A stretch of 64,000 bases of DNA from Paracoccus sp. TOH (GTDB lineage Bacteria; Pseudomonadota; Alphaproteobacteria; Rhodobacterales; Rhodobacteraceae): NCBI RefSeq assembly GCF_030388245.1, contig NZ_CP098362.1, forward strand, positions 372,001 to 436,000. Reading direction: 5' to 3'. Positions 53,910-62,902 of this stretch are shown here, piece after piece. The position numbers were made by a program, and so were the translations under genes. The notes under the pieces were generated by a model that saw nothing but the letters and a program-made list of their open reading frames with translations, did no database searches and was not told the origin of the DNA. Every line of letters begins with the position of its first letter. Positions within the stretch are counted from its first letter, which is position 1.

Positions 53910-54302
53910 GTTTCACCCAAAGTCAGACCGGTGGTCAATCACCGAGTCGAGGTTTTTCAAATGTCCGAACAGGGGAAATGCACACCCGACGGACGCCAAC
54001 ACATGGTACGCTAAGAACACGCGCCGCGCGGGAATCAATACGCCAAAAAGTTGATTCAGCGACGACGCATACTCTCTATGCGTCTTTTCCCGTGAGCACG
54101 CAACTGTTTTGAGGCCGTCAAGCCTTCCAAGAATTCTGCAAGAAAGGCGGATGATTCGGGCAGATAAACGAAAGGCATAGGGGAATCGGGTTTTCTGCGT
54201 AAACCGCAGTTATTTTCACCGCCTCCGCGGTCACGCGGATCTTCTGGCAGACCAAAAACCTTTTGAAAGTCAGGCGACGCCGGACCGGCACGGGGCAGCG
54301 GG
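53910..54302. other. 393-bp intergenic region, AT-richer than its surroundings
   Basis: No supported protein gene. It holds an inverted repeat GAATCAA / TTGATTC (54032-54057), an intrinsic terminator at 54064-54088 and an AT-rich stretch to about 54280. A minus-strand frame (54056-54322) was judged spurious. The promoter of the Hint gene must lie in the first part. Confidence 0.6.
54064..54088 (+). terminator. Intrinsic terminator with no plus-strand gene upstream
   Basis: A perfect 8-bp stem GACGCATA / TATGCGTC, loop CTCTC, followed by TTTTCCC. It points along the plus strand, yet the nearest upstream genes read the other way, so it may end a small RNA made from about 53910-54060. Confidence 0.6.
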
Positions 54303-55901
54303 TCAGCCCCGCGCATCCTCAAGCATCATCCGCGCCGCCTTTTCCGCGATCATCATCACCGGGGCGTTGGTATTGCCGCTGGTGATCGTCGGCATCACCG
54401 AGGCATCGGCGATCCGCAGCCGGCCAAGCGCCCGCATCCGCAGCCGCGCATCGACCACCGCGCCGTCATCGGCGCCCATGCGGCAGGTGCCGACCGGATG
54501 GAAGATGGTGGTGCCGACGGCGCCGGCCGCCCTGGCCAGATCCTCGTCGCTCTGGAAGGCGATGCCGGGGACGTGCTCCTCGGGGTTGAAGCGGTTGAAG
54601 GCCGGCTGCGCCGCGATCTTGCGTGCCAGGCGGATGGCACGCACCGCAATCTCGCGGTCTGCCTCGGCCGAAAGGTAATTCGGGCGGATCGCGGGATGGG
54701 CGCGGAAATCCGGTCCGGCGACATGGACCGAGCCGCGGCTTTCCGGGCGCAGGTTGCAGACCGAGGCGGTCATGGCCGGGAAGGGATGCACGGGGTCGCC
54801 GAACTTGTCGAGGCTGACCGGCTGGACGTGGAATTCCAGGTCCGGGGTCGCCTTGTCCGGCCCCGAGCGGGTGAAGATGCCGAGCTGGCTGGGCGCCATC
54901 GACATCGGGCCCGAGCGTTTCAGCAGATATTCCAGCCCGATCGCCGCCTTGCCCATCAGGCGCGAGGCTTTCTCGTTCAGCGTCGGCACGCCGCGCACCT
55001 TGTAGACCAGGCGCAATTGCAGATGGTCCTGCAGGTTCTCGCCCAGGGACGGAACCTCGACCTGCGGGGTGATGCCGGCGGCCTGCAACATCTCGCCACG
55101 GCCGATGCCGGAATGTTCGAGGATCTGCACCGAGCCGATGGCGCCCGCCGCCAGCACCGTCTCGCGCATCGCGCGGACCTCGCGGCGCTGGCCCTGATGG
55201 TGGAAGACGACGCCCGTGACCTCGCCCGCCTCGATCACCAGCCGCTCGACCTCGGCGCCGGTCAGGATGCGCAGGTTGGGGCGGTTCCGCACCGGGCGCA
55301 GGAAGGCGCGGGCCGCGCTCCAGCGCCAGCCGCTGCGCTGGGTCACGTCGAAATAGCCGCCGCCCTCGTTGTCGCCCCGGTTGAAATCCTCGGTCCGGGG
55401 GATGCCGGCCTGTTCCGCCGCATCCATGAAGGCGTCGAGCACCGCCCAGCGGACCCGCGCCGTCTCGACCCGCAATTCGCCGCCGGCGCCGTGCATGGCA
55501 TCGCCGCCGCGATAATGGTCCTCCTGCGCCTTGAACAGCGGCAGCACGTCGTCCCAGCCCCAGCCGGTGCAGCCAAGCTGGCGCCAATGGTCGTAATCCG
55601 CCGCCTGCCCGCGCATGTAGATCATACCGTTGATCGAGGAGCAGCCGCCCAGCACCCGGCCGCGCGGGTAAAGCAGCGCGCGGCCGTTCAGCCCCGGCTC
55701 GGGCTGGGTGCTGTAGCCCCAATCGGTGCGCGGGTTGCCGATGCAATAAAGATAGCCGACCGGGATGTGGATCCAGTGGTAATTGTCGCGCCCGCCGGCC
55801 TCCAGCAGCAAGACCCGGGTGCCGGGATCGGCGCTGAGGCGATTGGCCAGCACGCAGCCGGCGCTGCCCGCGCCGATCACGATATAGTCGTAGCTTTCCA
55901 T
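54303..55901 (-). CDS. GMC-family flavin dehydrogenase (choline dehydrogenase-like)
   Basis: A 532-residue GMC oxidoreductase. FAD site VIGAGSAGCVLANRLSADPG, signature PRGRVLGGCSSINGMIYMRG, and active-site segments HPVGTCRMG and SGNTNAP are clear. It is a close paralogue of the probable IseJ at 10837 but sits with a Liv-type ABC transporter instead. ATG 55901 follows GGAG; an ATG at 55913 has no ribosome site. It oxidises an alcohol of unknown identity. Confidence 0.85.
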   Translation of the reverse strand: MESYDYIVIGAGSAGCVLANRLSADPGTRVLLLEAGGRDNYHWIHIPVGYLYCIGNPRTDWGYSTQPEPGLNGRALLYPRGRVLGGCSSINGMIYMRGQAADYDHWRQLGCTGWGWDDVLPLFKAQEDHYRGGDAMHGAGGELRVETARVRWAVLDAFMDAAEQAGIPRTEDFNRGDNEGGGYFDVTQRSGWRWSAARAFLRPVRNRPNLRILTGAEVERLVIEAGEVTGVVFHHQGQRREVRAMRETVLAAGAIGSVQILEHSGIGRGEMLQAAGITPQVEVPSLGENLQDHLQLRLVYKVRGVPTLNEKASRLMGKAAIGLEYLLKRSGPMSMAPSQLGIFTRSGPDKATPDLEFHVQPVSLDKFGDPVHPFPAMTASVCNLRPESRGSVHVAGPDFRAHPAIRPNYLSAEADREIAVRAIRLARKIAAQPAFNRFNPEEHVPGIAFQSDEDLARAAGAVGTTIFHPVGTCRMGADDGAVVDARLRMRALGRLRIADASVMPTITSGNTNAPVMMIAEKAARMMLEDARG

Positions 55902-55947
55902 CGGATACTCCATGCAGGGCCCCCGCTTGCACGCGGGGGCCGCACCA

Positions 55948-56946
55948 TCACGATTCGGAGCGGAACCCCAGTTTCCGGCCGAGCTTGGTTGCGAAGAACT
56001 CGCCCACCAGGCCGCGGCGGAACAAGAGCACGCAGACCATGAAGACGAGGCCGGTGATGATCGTCACCGGGAAGTCCGAGGTGGCGAGAAAGTTCTGCAG
56101 GCTCACCACCAGCCCGGCGCCGACGATGGGACCGAAGAGCGTGCCGATGCCGCCCAGAAGCGTCATCAGGATCACCTCGCCCGACATCTGCCAGGCCACG
56201 TCGGTCAGGGTGGCGAACTGGAAGATCAGCGCCTTGACCCCGCCGGCCAGCCCGGCCAGCGCCGCCGACATCACGAAGGCGCCCAGCTTGTAATGCTGCA
56301 CCGAATAGCCGAGCGAGATCGCGCGTTGTTCGTTCTCGCGGATCGACTTCAGGATCATGCCGAAGGGCGAGTTCACGAAGCGCCGGATGATCAGCAGACC
56401 GATCACGAAGACCGCCAGCACGAAGTAATACATATTCATCGGCCGGTTCAGGTCGATCAGCCCGAACAGATGTCCGCGCGGCACCGACTGGATGCCGTCC
56501 TCGCCATGGGTGAAGGGGGCTTGCAGACAGAAGAAGAAGAACATCTGCGACAGCGCCAGGGTGATCATGGCGAAATAGATGCCCTGGCGGCGGATGGCGA
56601 TGGCGCCGATCACCAGCCCCAGCCCGGCCGCGCCGGCGACGCCCAGCAGGATGCCCGCCTCGGGCGGCCAGCCCCAGACCTTGACCGCATGGGCGGTGAA
56701 ATAGGCCGCGCCGCCGAAGAAGGCGGCATGGCCGAAGGACAGCAGCCCGGTATAGCCCAGCAGCAGGTTGAAGGCCGAGGCGAAGAGCGCGAAGGCCAGC
56801 AGCTTCATCAGGAAGATCGGGTAGAGGAACATCGGCGCCACCAGCAGCCCGGCCAGGGCCAGGGCGATCAGCAGCAGCCGGGCCTGGCCGGCGCGGGGAT
56901 GGGCCGCGACCGGATCCGGGGCGGCGGTTTCGGTTTTCCCGGCCAT
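55948..56946 (-). CDS. Branched-chain-amino-acid-type ABC permease (LivM family)
   Basis: A 332-residue LivM-type permease with about ten hydrophobic segments. FNLLLGYTGLLSFGHAAFFGGAAYFTAH and SIRENEQRAISLGYSVQHYKLGAF are family hallmarks. It is last of the ABC run. The family covers many solutes besides amino acids. Confidence 0.9.
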   Translation of the reverse strand: MAGKTETAAPDPVAAHPRAGQARLLLIALALAGLLVAPMFLYPIFLMKLLAFALFASAFNLLLGYTGLLSFGHAAFFGGAAYFTAHAVKVWGWPPEAGILLGVAGAAGLGLVIGAIAIRRQGIYFAMITLALSQMFFFFCLQAPFTHGEDGIQSVPRGHLFGLIDLNRPMNMYYFVLAVFVIGLLIIRRFVNSPFGMILKSIRENEQRAISLGYSVQHYKLGAFVMSAALAGLAGGVKALIFQFATLTDVAWQMSGEVILMTLLGGIGTLFGPIVGAGLVVSLQNFLATSDFPVTIITGLVFMVCVLLFRRGLVGEFFATKLGRKLGFRSES

Positions 56947-56947
56947 G

Positions 56948-57835
56948 TCAGGCCTCCTTTCCGAAAAGGCCCGCGGGCCGCAGGATCAGGACGATCGCCA
57001 TGATCACGAAGATGACGATGTTCGAGGCCTCGGGGTAGAAGACCTTGGTCAGCCCCTCGACCACGCCCAGCAGATAACCGGTGACGATGGCGCCCAGGAT
57101 CGAGCCCATGCCGCCAACCACCACCACCGCGAAGACGATGATGATCAGGTTCGAGCCCATCAGCGGGCTGACCTGATAGACCGGCGCCGCCAGCACCCCG
57201 GCGAAACCGGCAAGGCCCGCGCCAAGCGCATAGGTCAGGGTCAGCAGCAGCGGCACGTTGACGCCGAAGGCCTGCACCAGCGTGGGATTCTCGGTCGCGG
57301 CGCGCAGATAGGCGCCAAGCTTGGTCTTCTCGATCAAGAGCCAGACCCCGATGCAGACCGCGAGCGAGGCGACGACGACCCAGCCGCGATAGATCGGCAG
57401 GAACATGAAGCCCAGGTTCACCGCCCCGGTCAGTTGCGAAGGCGGCGCATAGGGCTTGCCCGAGGCGCCGAAGAAGTAACGAAACGTCCCCTCGATCGCC
57501 AGCGCCAGGCCGAAGGTGAACAGCAGGCCGTAGAGATGGTCGAGCTTGTAGAGCCGCGACAGCATCGTGCGCTCGACCACGGCGGCAAGGATGCCGACGA
57601 TCAGCGGCGCCAGGATTAGCGCCAGCCAGTAGTTGATGCCGCCCCAGTTCAGAAGCAGCAGTGCCGCGAAGGCGCCCAGCATGTATTGCGCGCCATGGGC
57701 GAAGTTGATGACCCGCAGCAGGCCGAAGATCACCGCCAGGCCCAGGGACAGCAGCGCGTAGAAGCTGCCGTTGATCAGCCCGACCAGCAGTTGCCCCATG
57801 AGCGCCTGGACGGGAATGCCGAAGATCATGGTCAT
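56948..57835 (-). CDS. Branched-chain-amino-acid-type ABC permease (LivH family)
   Basis: A 295-residue LivH-type permease. GLINGSFYALLSLGLAVIFGLLRVINFAHG is the typical start, and VFAVVVVGGMGSILGAIVTGYLLG the typical end. It lies two bases from the livM-type gene and one from the livF-type gene. Confidence 0.91.
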   Translation of the reverse strand: MTMIFGIPVQALMGQLLVGLINGSFYALLSLGLAVIFGLLRVINFAHGAQYMLGAFAALLLLNWGGINYWLALILAPLIVGILAAVVERTMLSRLYKLDHLYGLLFTFGLALAIEGTFRYFFGASGKPYAPPSQLTGAVNLGFMFLPIYRGWVVVASLAVCIGVWLLIEKTKLGAYLRAATENPTLVQAFGVNVPLLLTLTYALGAGLAGFAGVLAAPVYQVSPLMGSNLIIIVFAVVVVGGMGSILGAIVTGYLLGVVEGLTKVFYPEASNIVIFVIMAIVLILRPAGLFGKEA

Positions 57836-57836
57836 G

Positions 57837-58541
57837 TCATACCCCCAGTTCGCGATGCAGCAGATCCATCTGCTGCGGCAGATCCCCGACCGGGAATTCC
57901 GCTGTCATCCGGCCGTGGTCCATCAGGTAGAAGCGGTCGGCGACCTTGGCGGCGAAGCGGAAGTTCTGCTCGACCAGCACCACGGTCATGCCGCGGGATT
58001 TCAGCTTCCGCAGCACCTCGCCGATGGCCTGGATGATGACCGGGGCCAGGCCCTCGGTCGGCTCGTCCAGCAGCAGGCAGCGCGCGCCGGTGCGCAGGAT
58101 GCGGGCCATGGCCAGCATCTGCTGTTCGCCGCCGGACAGCTTGGTGCCCTGCGAATTGCGGCGTTCGTGCAGGTTCGGGAACAGCGCGTAGATTTCCGCC
58201 ACCGACATGCCGCCTTCGGCCACCTTCGGCGGCAGCATCAGGTTCTCCTCGACCGAAAGGCTGGCGAAGATGCCGCGTTCCTCGGGCACGAAGCCCAGAC
58301 CGGCACGGGCGGTCTGGTGCAGGGGGACGCCCATCATGTCCTGGCCGGCAAAGGCGATCTTGCCGGTCCGCTTCCTGAGGATGCCCATGATGGTTCGCAG
58401 GGTGGTGGTCTTGCCCATGCCGTTGCGGCCCAGGATGCAGATCATCTCGCCTTCGTGGACATGCATGTTCACGCCATGCAGCACATGGCTTTCGCCATAC
58501 CAGGCCTGCAGGTTTTCGACGGACAGCAGCGGCGCGGTCAT
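57837..58541 (-). CDS. Branched-chain-amino-acid-type ABC ATPase (LivF family)
   Basis: A 234-residue ATPase with Walker A GRNGMGKTT, signature LSGGEQQMLAMARIL and Walker B CLLLDEPTEGLAP. AWYGESHVLHGVNMHVHEGE is typical of LivF. Its ATG overlaps the livG-type stop by four bases. Confidence 0.92.
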   Translation of the reverse strand: MTAPLLSVENLQAWYGESHVLHGVNMHVHEGEMICILGRNGMGKTTTLRTIMGILRKRTGKIAFAGQDMMGVPLHQTARAGLGFVPEERGIFASLSVEENLMLPPKVAEGGMSVAEIYALFPNLHERRNSQGTKLSGGEQQMLAMARILRTGARCLLLDEPTEGLAPVIIQAIGEVLRKLKSRGMTVVLVEQNFRFAAKVADRFYLMDHGRMTAEFPVGDLPQQMDLLHRELGV

Positions 58542-59317
58542 GCCTCGGACCCCATATAGGCGGTGCGCACGCGCAGATCGGCCGAGACGGTGGCGTAATC
58601 GCCCGCCGCGATGATCTCGCCCCGTTGCAGCACGGTGACGCGGTGGCAGATGTCGGCCACGACGTTCAGGTTGTGTTCCACCATCAGTACGGCGCGTTGG
58701 CGGGCGACGTCGCGGATGATCCTGGCGACCATGGCCACGTCCTCCTGGCCCATGCCGGCCATCGGTTCGTCAAGCAGCAGCACCTCGGGATCGAGCGCGA
58801 GCGTGGTGGCGATCTCCAGGACACGCTTCCTGCCATAGGACAGGTCGGCGGCGCGATGGTCGCGCCAGGGGGCAAGGCCCAGCTGCTCGATCAACTGGTC
58901 GGCGCGGGCGTCGAGCCGGTCGAGCGACGAGAGCGGCAGCCAGAACTGCACCGCCAGCCCCGCCGGGCGTTGCAAGGCGACCTTGACGTTCTCGCGCACC
59001 GTCAGGTGCGGAAAGACCGCCGAGATCTGGAAGCTGCGCACCAGCCCCATGCGGGCGACCTTGTCGGGCGGCGTGCGGGTGATGTCCTGGCCCAGAAGCG
59101 TGATCCGCCCCCGGGTCGGCTGCAGGAACTTGGTCAGCAGGTTGAAGACCGTGGTCTTGCCGGCGCCGTTCGGGCCGATCAGGGCGTGGATCCGGGCATG
59201 CTCCACGTCCAGGTCGACATTGTTCACCGCCGTGAAACCCGCGAAATCCTTGCCGAGGCCGCGGGCGGAAAGCACCACCCGCGGCTCGGCCTGCATAGCA
59301 GGGGCGGCCGCCATCAC
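58538..59317 (-). CDS. Branched-chain-amino-acid-type ABC ATPase (LivG family)
   Basis: A 259-residue ATPase with Walker A GPNGAGKTT, the LivG segment RMGLVRSFQISAVFPHLTVRENV, and Walker B EVLLLDEPMAGM. Signature LSYGRKRVLEIATTLA differs from the standard LSGG form in the way LivG proteins do. It overlaps the binding-protein stop by four bases. Confidence 0.92.
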   Translation of the reverse strand: MMAAAPAMQAEPRVVLSARGLGKDFAGFTAVNNVDLDVEHARIHALIGPNGAGKTTVFNLLTKFLQPTRGRITLLGQDITRTPPDKVARMGLVRSFQISAVFPHLTVRENVKVALQRPAGLAVQFWLPLSSLDRLDARADQLIEQLGLAPWRDHRAADLSYGRKRVLEIATTLALDPEVLLLDEPMAGMGQEDVAMVARIIRDVARQRAVLMVEHNLNVVADICHRVTVLQRGEIIAAGDYATVSADLRVRTAYMGSEA

Positions 59318-60513
59318 TGGACCAGCGGGCAGCCGCTCTTGGCCGGATCAAGGAAGGCCTGGTCGCCGGGGATGGTGGCCAGGACGTTGTAATAGTCCCA
59401 GTCCTCCTTGATGTCGGCCGGGGCCTTGACCTCCATCAGATAGGCGTCCTTGATCAGCCGGCCGTTGGCGCCGACCTTGCCGCTCTGGGCAAAGACGTCG
59501 TCGACCGGCATCTCGTGCAGCTTCTTGGCGACAGCCTCGGTCTCGTCGGTGCCGGCCTCCTGGATCGCCTTCAGGTATTGCGTCACCGCCGAATAGGTGC
59601 CGGCATGAACCATGTTCGGCATCACGCCGGTGCGTTCCATGAAGCGCTTGCCGAACTCGGCCGATTGCGCGTCGCGGTTCCAGTAGAAGCTCTCGGTCAG
59701 GGTCAGGCCCTGTGCCGCCTCGGCGCCGAGGCCATGCACCTCGGCGATCGAGAACAGCAGCGCCGCCAGCTTCTGCCCGCCGGCGGTGATGCCGAACTCG
59801 GCTGCCTGCTTGATGGCGTTCTGCGTGTCGAGGCCGGCGTTCGCCAGGCCGATCACCTTGGCGCCCGAGGACTGCGCCTGCAGCAGGAAGGACGAGAAAT
59901 CGGTCGTCGCCAGCGGGTGGCGCACGGCGCCGACCACGGTGCCGCCATGTTCCTTGACCACGTTCGAGGTCTGCTCCTCCAGCGAATAGCCGAAGGCATA
60001 GTCGGCGGTCAGGAAGAACCAGCTGTCGCCGCCCTCTTTCACCAGCGCGCCGCCGGTGCCGACCGCCAGCATGTGGGTATCATAGGCCCAATGGAAACCG
60101 TAGGGCGTGCAGGCCTTGCCGGTCAGCTCGGTCGTGGCGGCGCCGGTGTTGATGGTGATCTTCTTCTTTTCCTGCGACAGCGCCTGCACGGCCAGGCCGA
60201 CCGAGGAGGTGGTCAGCTCCATGATGCTGTCGACCTGCTCGGTGTCATACCATTGCCGGGCGATGTTCGAGGCGATGTCGGGCTTGTTCTGGTGGTCGGC
60301 GCTGACGATCTCGATCGGCGCGTCCAGAACCTTGCCGCCGAAATCCTCGACCGCCATTTTCGCGGCCTCGACCGAGTTCTTGCCGCCGAAATCGGCATAG
60401 ACCCCGGACTGGTCGTTCAGGATGCCGATCCTGACCTTGCCGTCGGAAACCTCGGCCAGCGCGGGCGCGGCGGCAAGACCGACCGCAGCGGTCGTGAGCA
60501 GAATGTTTCGCAC
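59314..60513 (-). CDS. ABC transporter substrate-binding protein (LivK-like)
   Basis: A 399-residue periplasmic binding protein. A signal peptide ends at AAPALAEV (residue 21), then KVRIGILNDQSGVYADFGGKNSVEAA begins a type I binding fold. FLTADYAFGYSLEEQ and PLATTDFSSFLLQAQSSG are typical of the amide/alcohol-binding subgroup. Start is GTG 60513 with GGGAGGAAAA upstream. It is first in the run binding protein-livG-livF-livH-livM-GMC, so the ligand probably feeds the GMC enzyme. Confidence 0.88.
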   Translation of the reverse strand: MRNILLTTAAVGLAAAPALAEVSDGKVRIGILNDQSGVYADFGGKNSVEAAKMAVEDFGGKVLDAPIEIVSADHQNKPDIASNIARQWYDTEQVDSIMELTTSSVGLAVQALSQEKKKITINTGAATTELTGKACTPYGFHWAYDTHMLAVGTGGALVKEGGDSWFFLTADYAFGYSLEEQTSNVVKEHGGTVVGAVRHPLATTDFSSFLLQAQSSGAKVIGLANAGLDTQNAIKQAAEFGITAGGQKLAALLFSIAEVHGLGAEAAQGLTLTESFYWNRDAQSAEFGKRFMERTGVMPNMVHAGTYSAVTQYLKAIQEAGTDETEAVAKKLHEMPVDDVFAQSGKVGANGRLIKDAYLMEVKAPADIKEDWDYYNVLATIPGDQAFLDPAKSGCPLVQ

Positions 60514-60696
60514 GTTTTCCTCCCAAGGATGGTCCCTTCCGGCGGTCCGTTCTGCCGGCCGGTTCGGGACGCTTTCTGTCATGGGGGCCGCCTTTATGCC
60601 GGCCGCCTCCCTGAGGGAACGATGCAGCGGAATCGCCTTTGACACAAGCGTTCAGAGAAGTTTAATTTCATACAGATCCTGTGCATTTTTGAACAG

Positions 60697-61602
60697 ATGG
60701 CCAATCTCGACTGGGACGACCTGCAATTCTTTCTGGCGGTGGTGCGAGAGCGGCAGCTTTCCCGCGCCGCGCGGCTGCTGGGCACCTCGCATGTCACGGT
60801 CTCGCGGCGGATCGACCGCCTGGAACAGGCGCTGAACACCCGGTTGTTCGAACGCAACCCCCGCGGCTACGAGCCCACCGCCGCCAGCCTGCGGCTGATC
60901 GAGACCGCCGAGCGCATGGAGGAGGCGGCAAGCCAGATCCCCCTGGACCGCGGCACTGCGGCGGGGCAGGTCCGTTCGCTGCGCCTGGCGATGCCGGAAG
61001 GGTTCGCCAGCCTGTTCTCGACCCATCTGCTGCCCGAGTTCATCGCGCGGTTTCCGCTGCTCTCGCCCGAACTCATCACCATGCCGCAGGTGCTGTCGTT
61101 GTCCCGGCGCGAGGCAGATATCTGGATCACCCTGGACCCGGTGACCAACGGGCCCTACCGCTCGGAACGGCTGGCGGACTACACCCTGCATCTTTACGCG
61201 ACGCGGGACTATCTGCAGACCATGCCGCCGGTCCAAGCCCCCGCGGACCTGCGGCCGCACCGCATCATCGGCTATATCGAGGAGATGATCTTCGCGCCCG
61301 GGCTCGACTACCTGGGCGAGGTGCATCCGTCGCTGCGGGCGATGGTAAAAAGTTCCAGCATCTTCAACCAGCTCGCGGCGGTTCGCAATGGGCTGGGGGT
61401 CGGCGTGCTGCCCCATTACATCGCCAGGAAGTATCCGGAGTTGCAGATCGTGCTGCCCGATCAGGTGCGGCTGACGCGGACCTATTGGCTGACCTGCCAC
61501 CGCGACGTGCGCATGATGCAATGGGCGGGCCAGGTCATCGCTTTCCTGGCTGCCAGCCTGCGGGCACGGGGCGAGGAACTGGCATTGCAGTTGCCGGAAT
61601 GA
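60697..61602 (+). CDS. LysR-family transcriptional regulator
   Basis: A 301-residue LysR regulator. It has a helix-turn-helix (residues 4-65; QLSRAARLLGTSHVTVSRRIDRLE) and an effector domain with NGLGVGVLPHYIARKYPEL. It is divergent from the Liv-GMC operon across a 183-bp gap holding a short dyad ACAGATCCTGT (60672-60682), so it most likely controls that operon. The inducer is unknown. Confidence 0.85.
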   Translation: MANLDWDDLQFFLAVVRERQLSRAARLLGTSHVTVSRRIDRLEQALNTRLFERNPRGYEPTAASLRLIETAERMEEAASQIPLDRGTAAGQVRSLRLAMPEGFASLFSTHLLPEFIARFPLLSPELITMPQVLSLSRREADIWITLDPVTNGPYRSERLADYTLHLYATRDYLQTMPPVQAPADLRPHRIIGYIEEMIFAPGLDYLGEVHPSLRAMVKSSSIFNQLAAVRNGLGVGVLPHYIARKYPELQIVLPDQVRLTRTYWLTCHRDVRMMQWAGQVIAFLAASLRARGEELALQLPE

Positions 61603-61648
61603 AGCCCGGCAAGGGTGCTGGAAAAATTGTCGATTGTCTATCTAACAG

Positions 61649-61672
61649 ATTGATTAAAATATATTAATCAAT
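61649..61672. terminator. AT-rich inverted repeat between convergent genes
   Basis: A perfect 9-bp repeat ATTGATTAA / TTAATCAAT with a 6-bp spacer, followed by AAAACGC. It lies between a LysR gene and the convergent nucleotidyltransferase-fold gene. It could serve as a weak bidirectional terminator; low GC makes this uncertain. Confidence 0.4.
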
Positions 61673-61741
61673 AAAACGCAGTAGAGCGTCCCGCCAATTG
61701 TAATATTTTCCCAATTCTTTCATGGAATTGTGTCAGAAATC

Positions 61742-62797
61742 TCATATGGATTCGAGACTATCCCGCAGGTGCGGCAGCCGGTTCAGGCTGGATTGCAGCC
61801 GCGCCCGCCATGAGGGGCCTTTCTGCCTGGCTGTCTCATAGGCCTCGCGCAGGTCGTCCGGGCGTTCCCGCGACAGCACCGAGATCAGGAATTCCGCCTG
61901 CGCGCGGTCCTTGCGGGCCTTGAGCGCGTCGGGTCCGTCGCGTCGCCGGTCGGCGACGATCAGCTTGTGAATGGCATAGCGCTCGGGCCGGGGCACCTGG
62001 ATCAGGAAACCGGCGCGATAGAGCAGCGGCACCTGGATCGGCTCGGCGATCAGGTAATTGAGGTAGTGCAGGCTCTGCGCCGAGACGCCGAGTGCCGGCA
62101 GTTCGCGCAGGCCCTCGTTCTCGTCGAAACAGGGGGTCAGGAACTCGACCAGCGTCTGCTGCGCGCTCTGGCGCCAGCGCCAGACATGCTGGCCGTCGAC
62201 CGAGGGCAGGGGGGCGAAGCTGAGGTCGCGGAACACCTCGGCCAGCGGCTCGGTTACCTGGTCGCCAAGGGCGATGGACAGCCGCTCGAAGCTGGCAATG
62301 TCCACGTCGTCGGTCATCGCCGCCTGGTCGAAGCCGATGCGCACGCCCAGCTCTCCCTCGTAGCAGCGAAAGGCCTGCGTCCCGATCAGCGTGCCGCCCA
62401 GCCGGAACACGCCGCTGCGCGCCATGGCCGAGATCACCTGGCCCGAACCGCGATCGGTCATCAGGCAGCCCTCGGCCCGCAGGATGCGCATCAAGCGCGA
62501 GCGTTCGGCCTGACTTTGCTTTTCGGCGGCGCGGATGCGTTCGGCGCGTTCAAGCCGGGTGCGCAGTTCGGGGTTGTCCTCGCCGATATAGCGGTCGACG
62601 GTCTGGTCGCCGATGCGGAAATGGTCGTACCAATAGGATTTCTGACCGACCTTCTTCAGCCGCGGCGTGCCGCGCAACTCGCCCACCGCCGCATCCCGCA
62701 GATGCCGCAGCAGGTCGGTCCAGGCGGCAACGGCCACCGGCGAGAGATCCTTCATCGCGCTTACCCCACGCTTCCCGATCTGTGGGGGGTATAGCAT
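61742..62797 (-). CDS. Nucleotidyltransferase-fold protein (GSU2403-like)
   Basis: A 351-residue protein. Residues 1-110 are helical and basic (with LKKVGQKSYWYDHFRIGDQTVDRYIG). A nucleotidyltransferase-like core follows: GGTLIGTQAF (134-143) and the acidic motif DDVD (163-166), then a C-terminal segment like AbiEii-type proteins (QVPRPERYAIHKLIVADRR, 268-286 region). The ATG at 62797 has AAGGAG at good distance. It resembles single-gene GSU2403-family proteins, whose function is unsettled. A perfect palindrome covers its promoter, suggesting autoregulation. It is next to minE but on its own promoter. Confidence 0.75.
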   Translation of the reverse strand: MLYPPQIGKRGVSAMKDLSPVAVAAWTDLLRHLRDAAVGELRGTPRLKKVGQKSYWYDHFRIGDQTVDRYIGEDNPELRTRLERAERIRAAEKQSQAERSRLMRILRAEGCLMTDRGSGQVISAMARSGVFRLGGTLIGTQAFRCYEGELGVRIGFDQAAMTDDVDIASFERLSIALGDQVTEPLAEVFRDLSFAPLPSVDGQHVWRWRQSAQQTLVEFLTPCFDENEGLRELPALGVSAQSLHYLNYLIAEPIQVPLLYRAGFLIQVPRPERYAIHKLIVADRRRDGPDALKARKDRAQAEFLISVLSRERPDDLREAYETARQKGPSWRARLQSSLNRLPHLRDSLESI

Positions 62798-62836
62798 ATT
62801 GCTCCTTACCCCACAAACTTTTTATCGTGGGGTAAG
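62760..62836. promoter_or_regulatory. Palindromic operator covering the nucleotidyltransferase gene promoter
   Basis: CTTACCCCAC (62805-62814) and its exact reverse complement GTGGGGTAAG (62827-62836) form a 10-bp inverted repeat with a 12-bp AT-rich spacer, just ahead of the ribosome site. A third copy CTTACCCCAC lies inside the gene at 62760-62769, 45 bp away. Confidence 0.7.
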
Positions 62837-62840
62837 GTCG

Positions 62841-62868
62841 TGGCTGATGGCTGATGGCTGATGGCTGG
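62841..62868. repeat. Heptanucleotide tandem repeat
   Basis: TGGCTGA occurs three times in a row and then once as TGGCTGG (28 bp), between the nucleotidyltransferase promoter and the minE stop. It does not lie in a gene I can support. Confidence 0.85.
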
Positions 62869-62902
62869 CGGTGGTCGGGGCAGGGCGCCCCGCCGGCTGC
62901 GA

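Noticed and set aside
54056..54322. 88-codon minus-strand frame in the gap after the Hint gene
   Set aside because: No ribosome site, overlaps the GMC gene end and the terminator, and codon use is not gene-like.
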